A DNA stretch of 55,468 nucleotides. Origin: Planctomycetia bacterium. GTDB lineage: Bacteria; Planctomycetota; Planctomycetia; Pirellulales; Thermoguttaceae. The stretch's first letter is position 1; the number at the start of each line of letters is the position of its first letter. Below, piece after piece: positions 8,846 through 16,971 of the stretch. Below the pieces are notes generated by a model. That model ran no database searches. It had not been told where the DNA came from and saw only the letters and a list, made by a program, of their open reading frames with translations. The stretch spans positions 1 through 55,468 of the forward strand of contig JAUNSJ010000025.1 in the NCBI GenBank assembly GCA_030539295.1. Reading direction: 5' to 3'. A program made the translations under genes and the position numbers.

Positions 8846-10432
8846 ATGTTTCGATTCCTCCGAATGGTTGTAGCCACACTCGTTATAACGTCCCTTACTC
8901 TGTTCTTTGCGGATTCTCAAGGGATATTACCAACGCAATGCCATCTCCTGGCGAGCATCCAGTTCCTGCCTGCGATTCTCGCCGGCTCGACCCTGGTCGT
9001 GGCCGCGCTCGTCCTGGCTACTCTCCTGTTCGGAAGAATCTATTGCAGTGTTCTCTGCCCGCTCGGAATCCTGCAGGATATGCTCGCGTTTTGCAAGCGA
9101 CTTGTTCGGGGGAAGAAGCGACAGAAATATGAGTATGCCCCGGCGCGAACTCGGACTCGTGCCCTCTTTTTCCTCGTCTTTATTATTGGCCTGATTGGCT
9201 GTCCGATTCTGGCCGCTCTGCTCGACCCGTACAGCTCCTTCGGACGCATTGCCAGTTCCCTGGTGCGACCGGTCGCTGTTCATTTGAATAATCTTCTCGT
9301 TCCGGTTAGTAAATACCTGGGCTATTACCTTCTCTTTCCGGCCGATGCGGCGGTTACCAGCTACGTGGCGCTGTCCGTGGCCTTGATCTCCTTTGCGGTG
9401 ATTGGGTATTTGGCCCTGCGTTACGGACGACTCTATTGCAATACGGTCTGTCCGGTCGGAACGCTTCTTGGCTTCCTGGCCCGATTCTCTCCGTTTCGCG
9501 TTCGCATTGACGCTGAAAAGTGCATAAAGTGCAAACTGTGTGCCACGAAATGCAAAAGTTCCTGCCTCGACCTGGAACAGCATAAGGTGGACGCGAGTCG
9601 CTGCGTGGTCTGCTTTAACTGTCTGGGTAACTGCCCCAAAAATGCTATACATTATGGCTTGCCGGTCAAGTCGAAGGAGAGTCCGAGCGAGTCGAATGGG
9701 GATGAATTACAGGCACAAAAGCGAGAACCCTCTTCTAACGATATTCCCGCGGACCCGTCGAAACGACAGTTTTTAGCGACCTTGACCGCCGTTGCGGCTA
9801 CCGCGGCAGCGACCACGCCCAAAGCTTTGGCCGAGACCCTTGATATCGTTATGACCGGCCATAAGCCGTATCGACGCGAGCATCCGATCACCCCGCCCGG
9901 CTCGGTCAGTTTGAGCGAATTTCAGCGGCGGTGTACGTCCTGTCATTTGTGCGTGAGCAAATGCTCGTCCAAAGCGATCAAACCGTCCCTGCTGGAATAT
10001 GGCCTTGCGGGCATTATGCAGCCGGTCATGTCGTTTGAGCGCGGGTTCTGTGCCTACGATTGCACTGATTGCGGTCAGGTCTGTCCGACCGGCGCGATTC
10101 GCCCGCTTACCGTTGAGCAGAAGCACCAGACCCAGGCAGGTCAGGTCGTCCTTATTCTGGAGAACTGCGTGGTCCAGGTCGACGAGACGAGTTGCGGCGC
10201 GTGCGCGGAACATTGCCCCACACAAGCGGTAAAAATGGTCCCCTATAAAGATGGCCTGACCATACCGGAAACGAACCCGGCCTTGTGTATAGGCTGTGGT
10301 GCGTGTGAATATATTTGCCCCGTCCGCCCCTATCGTGCCATTCACGTCAAAGGCAATCCGGTGCATCAGGAGTCGGTCCTCCCGCCGAAATCCGAAAAGA
10401 AGGACGTCAAACTCGACGATTTCGGATTCTAA
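8846..10432 (+). CDS. Membrane polyferredoxin (NapH/NosR-like, multiple [4Fe-4S])
   Basis: 528 aa. The N-terminal half has several membrane segments and two NapH-type CxxxCP motifs (C67/C71 and C198/C202). Two ferredoxin motifs follow (about 226-240 and 253-263). Residues 303-329 form a second signal-like segment (SKRQFLATLTA, then alanine-rich). The C-terminal part has four further cysteine clusters at about 363-373, 402-413, 450-457 and 481-491. Such proteins pass electrons across or along the membrane, usually to an exported redox partner; here the DUF362 protein encoded just upstream is the obvious candidate. The exact substrate is unknown. The 10433-10627 gap downstream shows no gene or strong terminator. 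Confidence 0.85.
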   Translation: MFRFLRMVVATLVITSLTLFFADSQGILPTQCHLLASIQFLPAILAGSTLVVAALVLATLLFGRIYCSVLCPLGILQDMLAFCKRLVRGKKRQKYEYAPARTRTRALFFLVFIIGLIGCPILAALLDPYSSFGRIASSLVRPVAVHLNNLLVPVSKYLGYYLLFPADAAVTSYVALSVALISFAVIGYLALRYGRLYCNTVCPVGTLLGFLARFSPFRVRIDAEKCIKCKLCATKCKSSCLDLEQHKVDASRCVVCFNCLGNCPKNAIHYGLPVKSKESPSESNGDELQAQKREPSSNDIPADPSKRQFLATLTAVAATAAATTPKALAETLDIVMTGHKPYRREHPITPPGSVSLSEFQRRCTSCHLCVSKCSSKAIKPSLLEYGLAGIMQPVMSFERGFCAYDCTDCGQVCPTGAIRPLTVEQKHQTQAGQVVLILENCVVQVDETSCGACAEHCPTQAVKMVPYKDGLTIPETNPALCIGCGACEYICPVRPYRAIHVKGNPVHQESVLPPKSEKKDVKLDDFGF

Positions 10433-10627
10433 CCTGTTGCCTTCGCGGAGCGTAGAATTGCAATTTTGTGTAGCGACTGCGTGCTCGTAAAATAACGTGT
10501 TCGGTATTACATTTTGATTGTACTATTCGCAGCAGGGTACATTTTAAACGTCGCCTGCGGCCCTGCCAGTGAGCAAATCACCGCATTCAGGACTGTACTG
10601 ATAATGCATAAATTGTTCTCCCCAAAA

Positions 10628-11230
10628 TCAAAGGTTTTCCGTTGAATCATTCTCCGTTATATTGCGAAGAACACGGCACGGATTACCGACTGCCAGAACA
10701 TGATTCGGTATATCTTTTGTTACGACACTGCCGGACCCGATAACACTTCCTTCGCCGATATGGACGCCTGGATTGATTATAACGCCCGCTCCAATCCAAA
10801 CGTCGTTGGCAATGTGAATAGGTCGGGCGTATTCCTCGCAGTGCAAATGGCCACTGTTATCCTGATATATTCTTCGTTCGCGAGCCAGGAGCGGATGCAG
10901 TGGCGTAAGAAACTGAACGTTCGGCCCGACAAGAACGTTGTTGCCGAAACGAACTTCAGCACAATCAAGAATCGTTACATTGAAATTGAAATAACAATAA
11001 TCTCCAATGTGTGTATTGAATCCGTAATCGAAACGAATTGGAAAAGTAAGCTCGCTGTTACAGCCGAGAGAACCGAGCAGCTCTTTCAACAGGCGGTTTC
11101 GAGTTTCGGAAGTCTCTTCGTCACGATTGAGGCGCTTGACCAGTAATTCGGTATGTTGGCGTAACCGGATTAAATCCTGATCCATGGAATTGTAAAGCAG
11201 GCCCGCGAGCATTTTTTCTTTTTCCGTCAT
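10628..11230 (-). CDS. Sugar O-acetyltransferase (maltose/galactoside acetyltransferase family)
   Basis: 200 aa. Start ATG 11230 (MTEKEKMLAG) is preceded by GGAGGT with a 4-nt gap; an upstream in-frame ATG at 11242 sits within that ribosome site and is rejected. The N-terminal helical region (Maa/NodL/LacA type) is followed by left-handed hexapeptide repeats (about 75-185: IGDYCYFNFNV, IGAGVIINPGV, IGSGSVVTKDI). The TPLHPL segment carries the expected catalytic histidine. The family acetylates sugars with acetyl-CoA in the cytoplasm. It lies 18 bp after the TIGR04076 gene, so the two are co-transcribed. Confidence 0.88.
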   Translation of the reverse strand: MTEKEKMLAGLLYNSMDQDLIRLRQHTELLVKRLNRDEETSETRNRLLKELLGSLGCNSELTFPIRFDYGFNTHIGDYCYFNFNVTILDCAEVRFGNNVLVGPNVQFLTPLHPLLARERRIYQDNSGHLHCEEYARPIHIANDVWIGAGVIINPGVHIGEGSVIGSGSVVTKDIPNHVLAVGNPCRVLRNITENDSTENL

Positions 11231-11248
11231 AGTGACCTCCAATAGAAA

Positions 11249-11593
11249 TCATTGAACGGGAGAGGAGTCAGTTTCTGAAATCTCACCGGTTGTTTCCAGC
11301 TTCATAATAACGGGGCGTAAGCCGTCGTTACAACTGCAAATGGCAACGCCAGGCGTTTTAATCCAGTCGCCGTAATAGAAAACCTCCTTCTCCGCTCCAT
11401 GGGCAAGTGCGAAAACATATTGATAAATTGCCTTCCAGGCCTCGTCGCAAAAGCCGTCCGGTTTCGCATAGTCCGCATAGAAGACCTGTCCTTTGGCCAT
11501 CATTGGACAAACGGTCAGGCCTTCCACGCCATATTCCGCGGCAAGTTCTGTATCGAGTGTTGTTTTTAAAATTGTAATTTTAACTTTTTTCAT
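11249..11593 (-). CDS. TIGR04076 family protein
   Basis: 114 aa from ATG 11593 (MKKVKITILK) with GAGGAG upstream; the nine-residue extension to 11620 is not supported. It matches the TIGR04076 family closely: KGQVFYADYAKP, FCDEAWKAIYQYVFALAHG, FYYGDWIKTPGVAICSCNDGLRPV. The family has conserved cysteines and an unknown function. It precedes the acetyltransferase in a two-gene unit and follows the sensor kinase gene by 65 bp on the same strand, so it could belong to the two-component operon. Confidence 0.85.
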   Translation of the reverse strand: MKKVKITILKTTLDTELAAEYGVEGLTVCPMMAKGQVFYADYAKPDGFCDEAWKAIYQYVFALAHGAEKEVFYYGDWIKTPGVAICSCNDGLRPVIMKLETTGEISETDSSPVQ

Positions 11594-11658
11594 AATCTGT
11601 TTCTCCTCATGTGTTGTCAATGTAAGTTCAATATATGTGGCCCTCCGTCACCGATAGT

Positions 11659-13089
11659 TCATGACAGAGAACCCTTTTTCGGCACAGGCAACGACAGGCG
11701 AAATATCGCGCCTTGGCCGGTTTGAGGGTCAAGAGAAATAGTACCATGATGAATCAAGGCGATCCGTTTCACAATGGCCAGTCCCAAGCCAGTACCGTCC
11801 CTGTTGGAACCGTATTCGCGTCGAAGCCGATAAAAACGTTCAAAGATGCGCTCCGCGTCTTCTTCCGGGATACCGATTCCCCAGTCGCGAACGAGAATAT
11901 GCAGAAAATTGGAATCGTCGACAAGAGATATTTCCACTTCGGGGGAACCACTGTATTTGACAGCATTGGCAATTAAGTTGACCACGGCCTGTTCCAACAT
12001 ACGCGCATGGCCGATAACCACTGTGCTCGCTTGACACTGAACGCGGAGCCGGCAGTGATTCTCCGAGGCGGCTCCCTCACAAAGAGCAACCGCACGCGTT
12101 ATAATGTCGTTCAAGCGGACCGGAACAAAGTCTGTACCTTCTTCCATCTGCTCCAATTCGGAGAGATTTAAAATATCACCAACCAAGGCATTCAGTCTAT
12201 GGGCCTGTTGCGACAGAATTTCCATACATTTAATCTGATTTTCCCGGGCTACGTTCTCATCTTCTGTTAAGAATTCAACGGCGGAAAGAATGCCTGTCAA
12301 TGGGGTTTTAATTTCGTGTGAAATGTTTGCAATAAATTCGCGACGAAAGAGTTCCTGTTTGCGGGCATTGGCAAGTTCCTTGTTGAGTTGCGCGGCCATT
12401 TGAGCAATGGACAGCGCGAGTTCGCGAATCACGCCCTGTTCGGGCACCTCGACCGTTGCCGCAATGTCCCCGGCCGCAATTCGTTCCGCACTCCGTTGCA
12501 GTCGCGTTAGCGGCCTGGAAACGTATCGAATTAAATACCAGGAGAAAATGCCTATCGTCAGGGTTACCAGAAGAGATACGCAAAAGATAACTTTCGCGGT
12601 ATCGTTTAGAACGTTCGAGACGTTTTTGGTGGGAATGGAAACACGAATATACTGTCTTTTTCCGCGACTGTCGACGGCTGCCGTTTCGTGCAGAGTCCAG
12701 ATTCCTGTCCTGGAATCGCATCGCAGGGCCGCTCCGGTTCCGGTCGCCATGGCGCGTTCCACTTCCGGCAATTCCAGCTGCGAGCCGTGGAGATTCGCGT
12801 TCGGCGAGGTTGCGATTGCGTTTCCCTTGCTGTCCAGTATGGTAATGCTCCGCTCATCGAACGCAAATGTTTCACAGAATCGATCCATTGCCTCAAGATC
12901 GTTCGTTTCCAATAGTGGTCGAAAATATTCCACCATCATGGCAAGGTTATTGGATATTTCCTTCTGTTCCTGGGTTAAATAGGTCTGTTCAAAATGTGTA
13001 TGCTGAAACCAAAGAAGAAATCCGGACAGCAGACCGAGCAAGCCGAACATTAAGGGAATGCAATACAGAAATACGTCTCTTCGCGTCAT
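11659..13089 (-). CDS. Sensor histidine kinase, PhoR-like
   Basis: 476 aa from ATG 13089 (MTRRDVFLYC), with GAGGAAA upstream. Membrane segments at about 8-28 and 166-188 enclose an extracytoplasmic sensing region of about 135 residues. Next come a HAMP domain (about 188-240), a HisKA H-box with H258 (NISHEIKTPL), an N-box (NAVKYSG), and G-boxes DWGIGIPEEDAERIFERFYR and GTGLGLAIVKRIA. It is the membrane partner of the response regulator encoded 47 bp upstream in the same operon. The stimulus is not predictable; phosphate is one possibility given the PhoR-like layout and the upstream repeats. Confidence 0.9.
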   Translation of the reverse strand: MTRRDVFLYCIPLMFGLLGLLSGFLLWFQHTHFEQTYLTQEQKEISNNLAMMVEYFRPLLETNDLEAMDRFCETFAFDERSITILDSKGNAIATSPNANLHGSQLELPEVERAMATGTGAALRCDSRTGIWTLHETAAVDSRGKRQYIRVSIPTKNVSNVLNDTAKVIFCVSLLVTLTIGIFSWYLIRYVSRPLTRLQRSAERIAAGDIAATVEVPEQGVIRELALSIAQMAAQLNKELANARKQELFRREFIANISHEIKTPLTGILSAVEFLTEDENVARENQIKCMEILSQQAHRLNALVGDILNLSELEQMEEGTDFVPVRLNDIITRAVALCEGAASENHCRLRVQCQASTVVIGHARMLEQAVVNLIANAVKYSGSPEVEISLVDDSNFLHILVRDWGIGIPEEDAERIFERFYRLRREYGSNRDGTGLGLAIVKRIALIHHGTISLDPQTGQGAIFRLSLPVPKKGSLS

Positions 13090-13136
13090 GTTGTTATTGT
13101 TTCCTCTAATGTCTGGTTGGTGCAATTGGTTAACGA

Positions 13137-13850
13137 TCAAAGTCGTTTCAAGCGATAACCCACACTGCGTACTGTTTCGATATACTTTCCCCAATCGCCA
13201 AGTTTTTTGCGAAGATTGGCCACTTGTACATCGATCGCACGATCCAGAGCCATGTATTCGTCGCCACGGAGTTCAACGGCAATTTCATTGCGGGAGAAAA
13301 CCCGGCCCGGACGCCGTATCAGGAGCAAAAGGAGTTGAAATTCGCTAAACGTCAAGTCAAGCTGTCGATTCTTCAAGAAGGCGGAACGTTCGGACAAATT
13401 CAGTTTTAATTCATCTATTTCCAGGGTCTCCTCCTCTTCTGGATTCAGGTCGGAAGTGGCAGGACACAATTCCTCGGACCGTCGTAATTGGGCACGAATA
13501 CGGGCAACGAGTGTCTGATTATTAAACGGTTTGACGATATAATCGACGGCGCCCAGTTCCAGTCCAACGACGATATCCGATTCTTCTCCTCGAGCGGTGA
13601 GCATAATCACGGCAATTCCTGAGGTCTCCGGTTCCGCCTTGAGGCGACGACAAACTTCGAGTCCGTCCAGGTCGGGCAAGGTCAGATCAAGCAGAATGAG
13701 GTCAGGCCGACGCTGACGCGACAGGTCCAAGCCCGCCTGACCGTTTGCGGCAACAAGGACAGGCGAGAAACCGCGAGACTCCAGAATCATCTGAAGGAGC
13801 TCGCGTATGGCTGGATCATCCTCAATAATCAGTATTTTTTTGCAGGACAT
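13137..13850 (-). CDS. Response regulator, OmpR/PhoB family
   Basis: 237 aa. The receiver domain has an acidic pocket (E10, D11, D12), the phospho-acceptor D55 (LILLDLTLPDLDG) and the VKPF lysine. A C-terminal winged-helix DNA-binding domain follows (about 140-237: LTFSEFQLLLLL, DRAIDVQVANLRKKLGD, IETVRSVGYRL). It would be phosphorylated by the adjacent kinase and bind direct repeats near promoters. Repeats of the type used by PhoB/PhoP relatives lie upstream of the operon at 14621-14659, suggesting autoregulation (inference). It sits 8 bp after the ankyrin gene. Confidence 0.92.
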   Translation of the reverse strand: MSCKKILIIEDDPAIRELLQMILESRGFSPVLVAANGQAGLDLSRQRRPDLILLDLTLPDLDGLEVCRRLKAEPETSGIAVIMLTARGEESDIVVGLELGAVDYIVKPFNNQTLVARIRAQLRRSEELCPATSDLNPEEEETLEIDELKLNLSERSAFLKNRQLDLTFSEFQLLLLLIRRPGRVFSRNEIAVELRGDEYMALDRAIDVQVANLRKKLGDWGKYIETVRSVGYRLKRL

Positions 13851-13858
13851 GATTTTTG

Positions 13859-14524
13859 CTATTTTGTGTTCTCTTTGAGGAACCGAACGATATCTTTGCG
13901 CCCTTCCTGCTCGGCTATCTCTTCCGCGGTTCGTCCTTTTTTATCTTGTGCTGTAACGTCCGCCCCTTGATCTACCAGAAGTTTGACGACGTCAAGCGAA
14001 TTCTCTTCGGCGGCAATATGGAGCGGGGTCTCACCGTCCTGATTCGCTGTGTTGACGTTCGCACCCTTTTCGACAAGGAATGCCACAATTTCCAACGTGC
14101 CCTCATCTGTGGCACAATGAAGCGGCGTATCCCCTTCTTCATCGGCTTCATCAATTTTGGCGCCTTTTTCGATCAGCAGCTTGACCATGGGTAAACTTCG
14201 TTCACCGGCCGCAAGGTGCAAAGGGGACTGTCCATCTTCATCAATTGCATTGACGTTTGCTCCCTTTTCGAGCAAATATTGAGCGACTTTCACGTGTGAT
14301 TCTTCTGCGGCGGCATGAAGTGGCGTCTCTTGTTCATCGGTTGTTTCGTTGACCTTTGCCCCTTGCTGTATCAACTGTTCCACTTTGGCAAGATTTCCAC
14401 GCTTTGCAGCGCGATAGAGCGCCGGTTCAAAATCAGCCTGGGTCGTCGGGGCCGCCGCTCCCATGGCAGCGAATACAATCATACCCACTAGCGCGGCGTA
14501 ATACTTTTTCTTCTTCTCTTGCAT
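13859..14524 (-). CDS. Secreted ankyrin-repeat protein
   Basis: 221 aa from ATG 14524, with AAGGAG upstream. A signal peptide (KKKK, then a hydrophobic stretch to TTQA near residue 30) is followed by about six ankyrin repeats (residues 33-221) with the usual G-x-TPLHxAA and LLxxGAxVN features, rich in Asp and Glu. Ankyrin repeats mediate protein binding. It is the first gene of the operon with the two-component system; its predicted extracytoplasmic location would allow it to touch the sensor domain of the kinase, which is inference. Confidence 0.85.
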   Translation of the reverse strand: MQEKKKKYYAALVGMIVFAAMGAAAPTTQADFEPALYRAAKRGNLAKVEQLIQQGAKVNETTDEQETPLHAAAEESHVKVAQYLLEKGANVNAIDEDGQSPLHLAAGERSLPMVKLLIEKGAKIDEADEEGDTPLHCATDEGTLEIVAFLVEKGANVNTANQDGETPLHIAAEENSLDVVKLLVDQGADVTAQDKKGRTAEEIAEQEGRKDIVRFLKENTK

Positions 14525-14605
14525 AACTCTTTCTCCTTAACATTGGGTGTTTTTTACCACGTTGCGATTCTTAGGGGGAACCTTTTTCCCACCTCTGATG
14601 ACTGT

Positions 14606-14659
14606 AGTATAAAACGTCAATGTTTATTCCATTTGAGCGTTGTGTAAAATTTATGTAAA
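14606..14659 (-). promoter_or_regulatory. Putative PhoB/PhoP-type operator and promoter of the ankyrin-RR-HK operon
   Basis: On the minus strand TTTACA-N5-TTTACA (complements of 14654-14659 and 14643-14648) is followed in the same 11-bp phase by a weaker site and then TAAACA (complement of 14621-14626). A -10-like TATACT (complement of 14606-14611) lies 9 bp further on. Tandem TTnACA repeats with 11-bp period are the known binding pattern of Bacillus PhoP. No good -35 is present, as expected for an activated promoter. Confidence 0.4.
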
Positions 14660-14963
14660 GGTTCAAAAATATTACGAGATTGTTTCGCTCGATTCCTCAC
14701 AGGGCCATTTTTAACGGCAAGAGGCGTTTTTTTCTATTTTTCAACGCGGAAAAATCGACTCGCAACAGGACAAAACGGTTAAAATGGTGTCGTGGCCCAA
14801 ATTCGTCCCCGAATTTCAATGGAGTTGGCGCCTCTGCTCCATCAATAACTGCCCCGTTAAGCCCCTAAAAAATCCGGCGGCATACGCCCTTCTTCTTCAT
14901 ATTATAATAGGTGTCGAAGTTTTTTCAAGCCAGGTTTTAAGACGGGGTGTATCCCCCGGGCTA
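14660..14963. other. Non-coding stretch between the two-component operon and the rpmB promoter
   Basis: About 300 bp upstream of the rpmB promoter. Open frames crossing it have no ribosome site and no recognisable domain. I see no RNA gene. Confidence 0.4.
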
Positions 14964-14972
14964 CCCCCCCCC
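14964..14972 (+). repeat. C9 homopolymer next to the rpmB -35 box
   Basis: Nine consecutive C, ending one base before the TTGCCA at 14973. Long G/C homopolymers are prone to slippage. This one would shift sequence upstream of the -35 without changing the -35/-10 spacing. Confidence 0.8.
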
Positions 14973-15000
14973 TTGCCAGCGGGCTTGGCGGGGTTATAAT
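14973..15000 (+). promoter_or_regulatory. Promoter for rpmB
   Basis: TTGCCA (14973-14978) and a perfect TATAAT (14995-15000) are spaced by 16 bp. Transcription would start near 15007, leaving a leader of about 115 nt before ATG 15123. Whether the leader holds a ribosomal-protein autoregulatory structure could not be judged by eye. Confidence 0.65.
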
Positions 15001-15122
15001 TAGGGTTCCTTGATTGGTCGAAAGTAACTCTCTATAGGGGGAGTGCGGGGAAAGCGACCTTGAGGAAAGGTGATCAGACTTGGCCAGATAATTTAACGAT
15101 ATTCAAAAAAGGAGAGGGAATC

Positions 15123-15398
15123 ATGTCCCGCGTTTGTGAAGTGTGCGGCAAGGGCCGTATGACCGGAAATAATATGACGACACGAGGGCGTGCCAAGCAC
15201 TTAAAGGGTGTAGGTACAAAGGTAACCGGAATCAGCCCGCGAACTTACGAAGTGAACTTGCAGAACGTGCGAGTTACGACAGAGAATGGCAGTTCGAAGA
15301 CGATGCGCGTTTGTACGCAATGCCTTCGCTGCGGAGCCGTAACCAAACGTGTCCACGCGAAACCGTTCAAATTTGCCTCTCTGGAAGCGGCGAAATAA
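15123..15398 (+). CDS. rpmB: 50S ribosomal protein L28
   Basis: 91 aa from ATG 15123, with AAGGAGAGG 5-13 nt upstream; the longer frame to 15060 is leader. It has the bL28 pattern: N-terminal CEVCGKG, a GN region followed by basic residues, NLQNVRV, and a second cysteine pair CTQCLRC, so it is the zinc-binding (C+) form. It has its own promoter and terminator, so it is a single-gene transcript next to rarA. Confidence 0.93.
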   Translation: MSRVCEVCGKGRMTGNNMTTRGRAKHLKGVGTKVTGISPRTYEVNLQNVRVTTENGSSKTMRVCTQCLRCGAVTKRVHAKPFKFASLEAAK

Positions 15399-15430
15399 CG
15401 AACCAGAACGGTACGAGTCTGATAGAGTCG

Positions 15431-15486
15431 AAACGTTTGTTTCCGGCGGCCTTGCGTTAGGCTTCCCGAAGCAAACGTTTTGTTTT
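15431..15486 (+). terminator. Terminator after rpmB
   Basis: AAACGTTTGTTTC (15431-15443) pairs with GAAGCAAACGTTT (15468-15480) with one mismatch, followed by TGTTTTT. It lies between the L28 stop and the rarA start codon. Confidence 0.75.
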
Positions 15487-15500
15487 TGCGCAGGACCTAC

Positions 15501-16955
15501 ATGAAATCGAGCCAGTCAGAATCTTCCCTCTTCGCTACGGTGGAACGAGCCAATCGGCTTAAGGCGCTCCCGCTTGCGGCGCGAATGCGTCCGAATAGTC
15601 TGTCTGAATTCGTGGGTCAGCAACATTTTTTGGGGGACGGGAAACTACTGCGCCGACTCTTGATGGCCGACCGGCTGGGTTCCGTTCTTTTTGCCGGCCC
15701 GCCTGGTACCGGCAAGACGACCCTGGCTTATCTTCTGGCTCGCGAAAGTCGCTCAACGTTTAAGCAGTTATCTGCCGTAAGTGACGGTGTCAAACAACTT
15801 CGGGATGTTTTGGGCGAGGCGAAAGACCGCTTATCCGTTTCCGGAATGAGAACGCTGCTCTTCATCGACGAAATCCATCGCTTTAACAAATCGCAGCAGG
15901 ATGTCTTACTCCCGGAAGTGGAACAGGGAGTGGTCATACTCGTGGGCGCCACGACGGAGAACCCCTATTTTACGATTAATAACGCGCTATTAAGCCGGTC
16001 GCGGGTCTTTAGTTTTGAACCGCTTTGTGAAGAGGACATCAAGGTCCTGATACGCCGCGCGGCCACGGACAAAGAGCGTGGTCTCGGCCGATATAAAATT
16101 AACCTGCACGAGGACGCGCTGGACTACCTTGCCGGGGTGAGTGACGGCGATGCCCGGCGGGCCCTTTCGACTCTGGAAATAGCCATTCTCTCAAGTCTTC
16201 CGGAATCGGAGACAGAGTCGGCGGAAGCGTCGAGCGACGCTGCTATTGAGTTTACGCGTGAGCTGGCCGCGGAGTCCGTTCAAAGGCGAATCGTCAGCTA
16301 CGACCGCGACGGCGATAATCATTACGACACGATAAGTGCCCTGATAAAAAGTGTCCGGGGTAGCGACCCGGACGCATCCATCTACTGGTTGGCTCGCATG
16401 CTCGAAGGCGGCGAGGAGGTTCGTTTCCTTGCCCGACGATTGATTATTTTGGCTAGTGAAGATATTGGTAACGCCGACCCCGCGGCGCTGCCTCTGGCTG
16501 TGGCTTGTGCTCAGGCCTGTGAGATGATCGGAATGCCGGAATGCCAACTGACGCTGGCGCAAACGGTAACGTATCTTGCCTGTGCCCCCAAATCGAACGC
16601 ATGTACAATGGCCATAGCGGCTGCCCGTGATGATATTGCGAATCAGTCGATTCTTCCGGTCCCGCGGCATTTGCGAGACGCTCATTATCAAGGAGCAGTC
16701 GCCTTGGGGCATACCGGATATCAATACGCGCACGACGCCCCGGACGCCATTGTGGCGCAGGACTATCTCGGCGTTGACCGGGAGTATTATACGCCCAGTG
16801 ACCGCGGGTTCGAGGCGGAATTGACACGGCGACTTGAAAAAATACGACCCCTGCTCAAAACGGCAAAGGCGCCGCAAGAGGGTCACGCCGGTGAGGAAAA
16901 TGTCCCCCATAACCCGGAAGAGGATGAATTGTCTGATTCCGCTAATAATAGATAG
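15501..16955 (+). CDS. rarA: Replication-associated recombination protein A (AAA+ ATPase)
   Basis: 484 aa from ATG 15501 (MKSSQSES); an earlier in-frame start at 15480 falls inside the terminator. The start of the AAA+ domain reads MRPNSLSEFVGQQHFLG. Walker A is GPPGTGKTT (about 66-74), Walker B LLFIDEIHRFN (about 119-128), and sensor 1 is VGATTENPYF. The C-terminal clamp-loader-like region contains SALIKSVRGSDPDASIYWLARML and SEDIGNADP, diagnostic of RarA/MgsA. It acts on DNA at stalled replication forks. The C-terminus (about 465-484) is acidic. It is followed after 16 bp by ettA. Confidence 0.93.
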   Translation: MKSSQSESSLFATVERANRLKALPLAARMRPNSLSEFVGQQHFLGDGKLLRRLLMADRLGSVLFAGPPGTGKTTLAYLLARESRSTFKQLSAVSDGVKQLRDVLGEAKDRLSVSGMRTLLFIDEIHRFNKSQQDVLLPEVEQGVVILVGATTENPYFTINNALLSRSRVFSFEPLCEEDIKVLIRRAATDKERGLGRYKINLHEDALDYLAGVSDGDARRALSTLEIAILSSLPESETESAEASSDAAIEFTRELAAESVQRRIVSYDRDGDNHYDTISALIKSVRGSDPDASIYWLARMLEGGEEVRFLARRLIILASEDIGNADPAALPLAVACAQACEMIGMPECQLTLAQTVTYLACAPKSNACTMAIAAARDDIANQSILPVPRHLRDAHYQGAVALGHTGYQYAHDAPDAIVAQDYLGVDREYYTPSDRGFEAELTRRLEKIRPLLKTAKAPQEGHAGEENVPHNPEEDELSDSANNR

Positions 16956-16971
16956 AATAAGGAGTTACACT

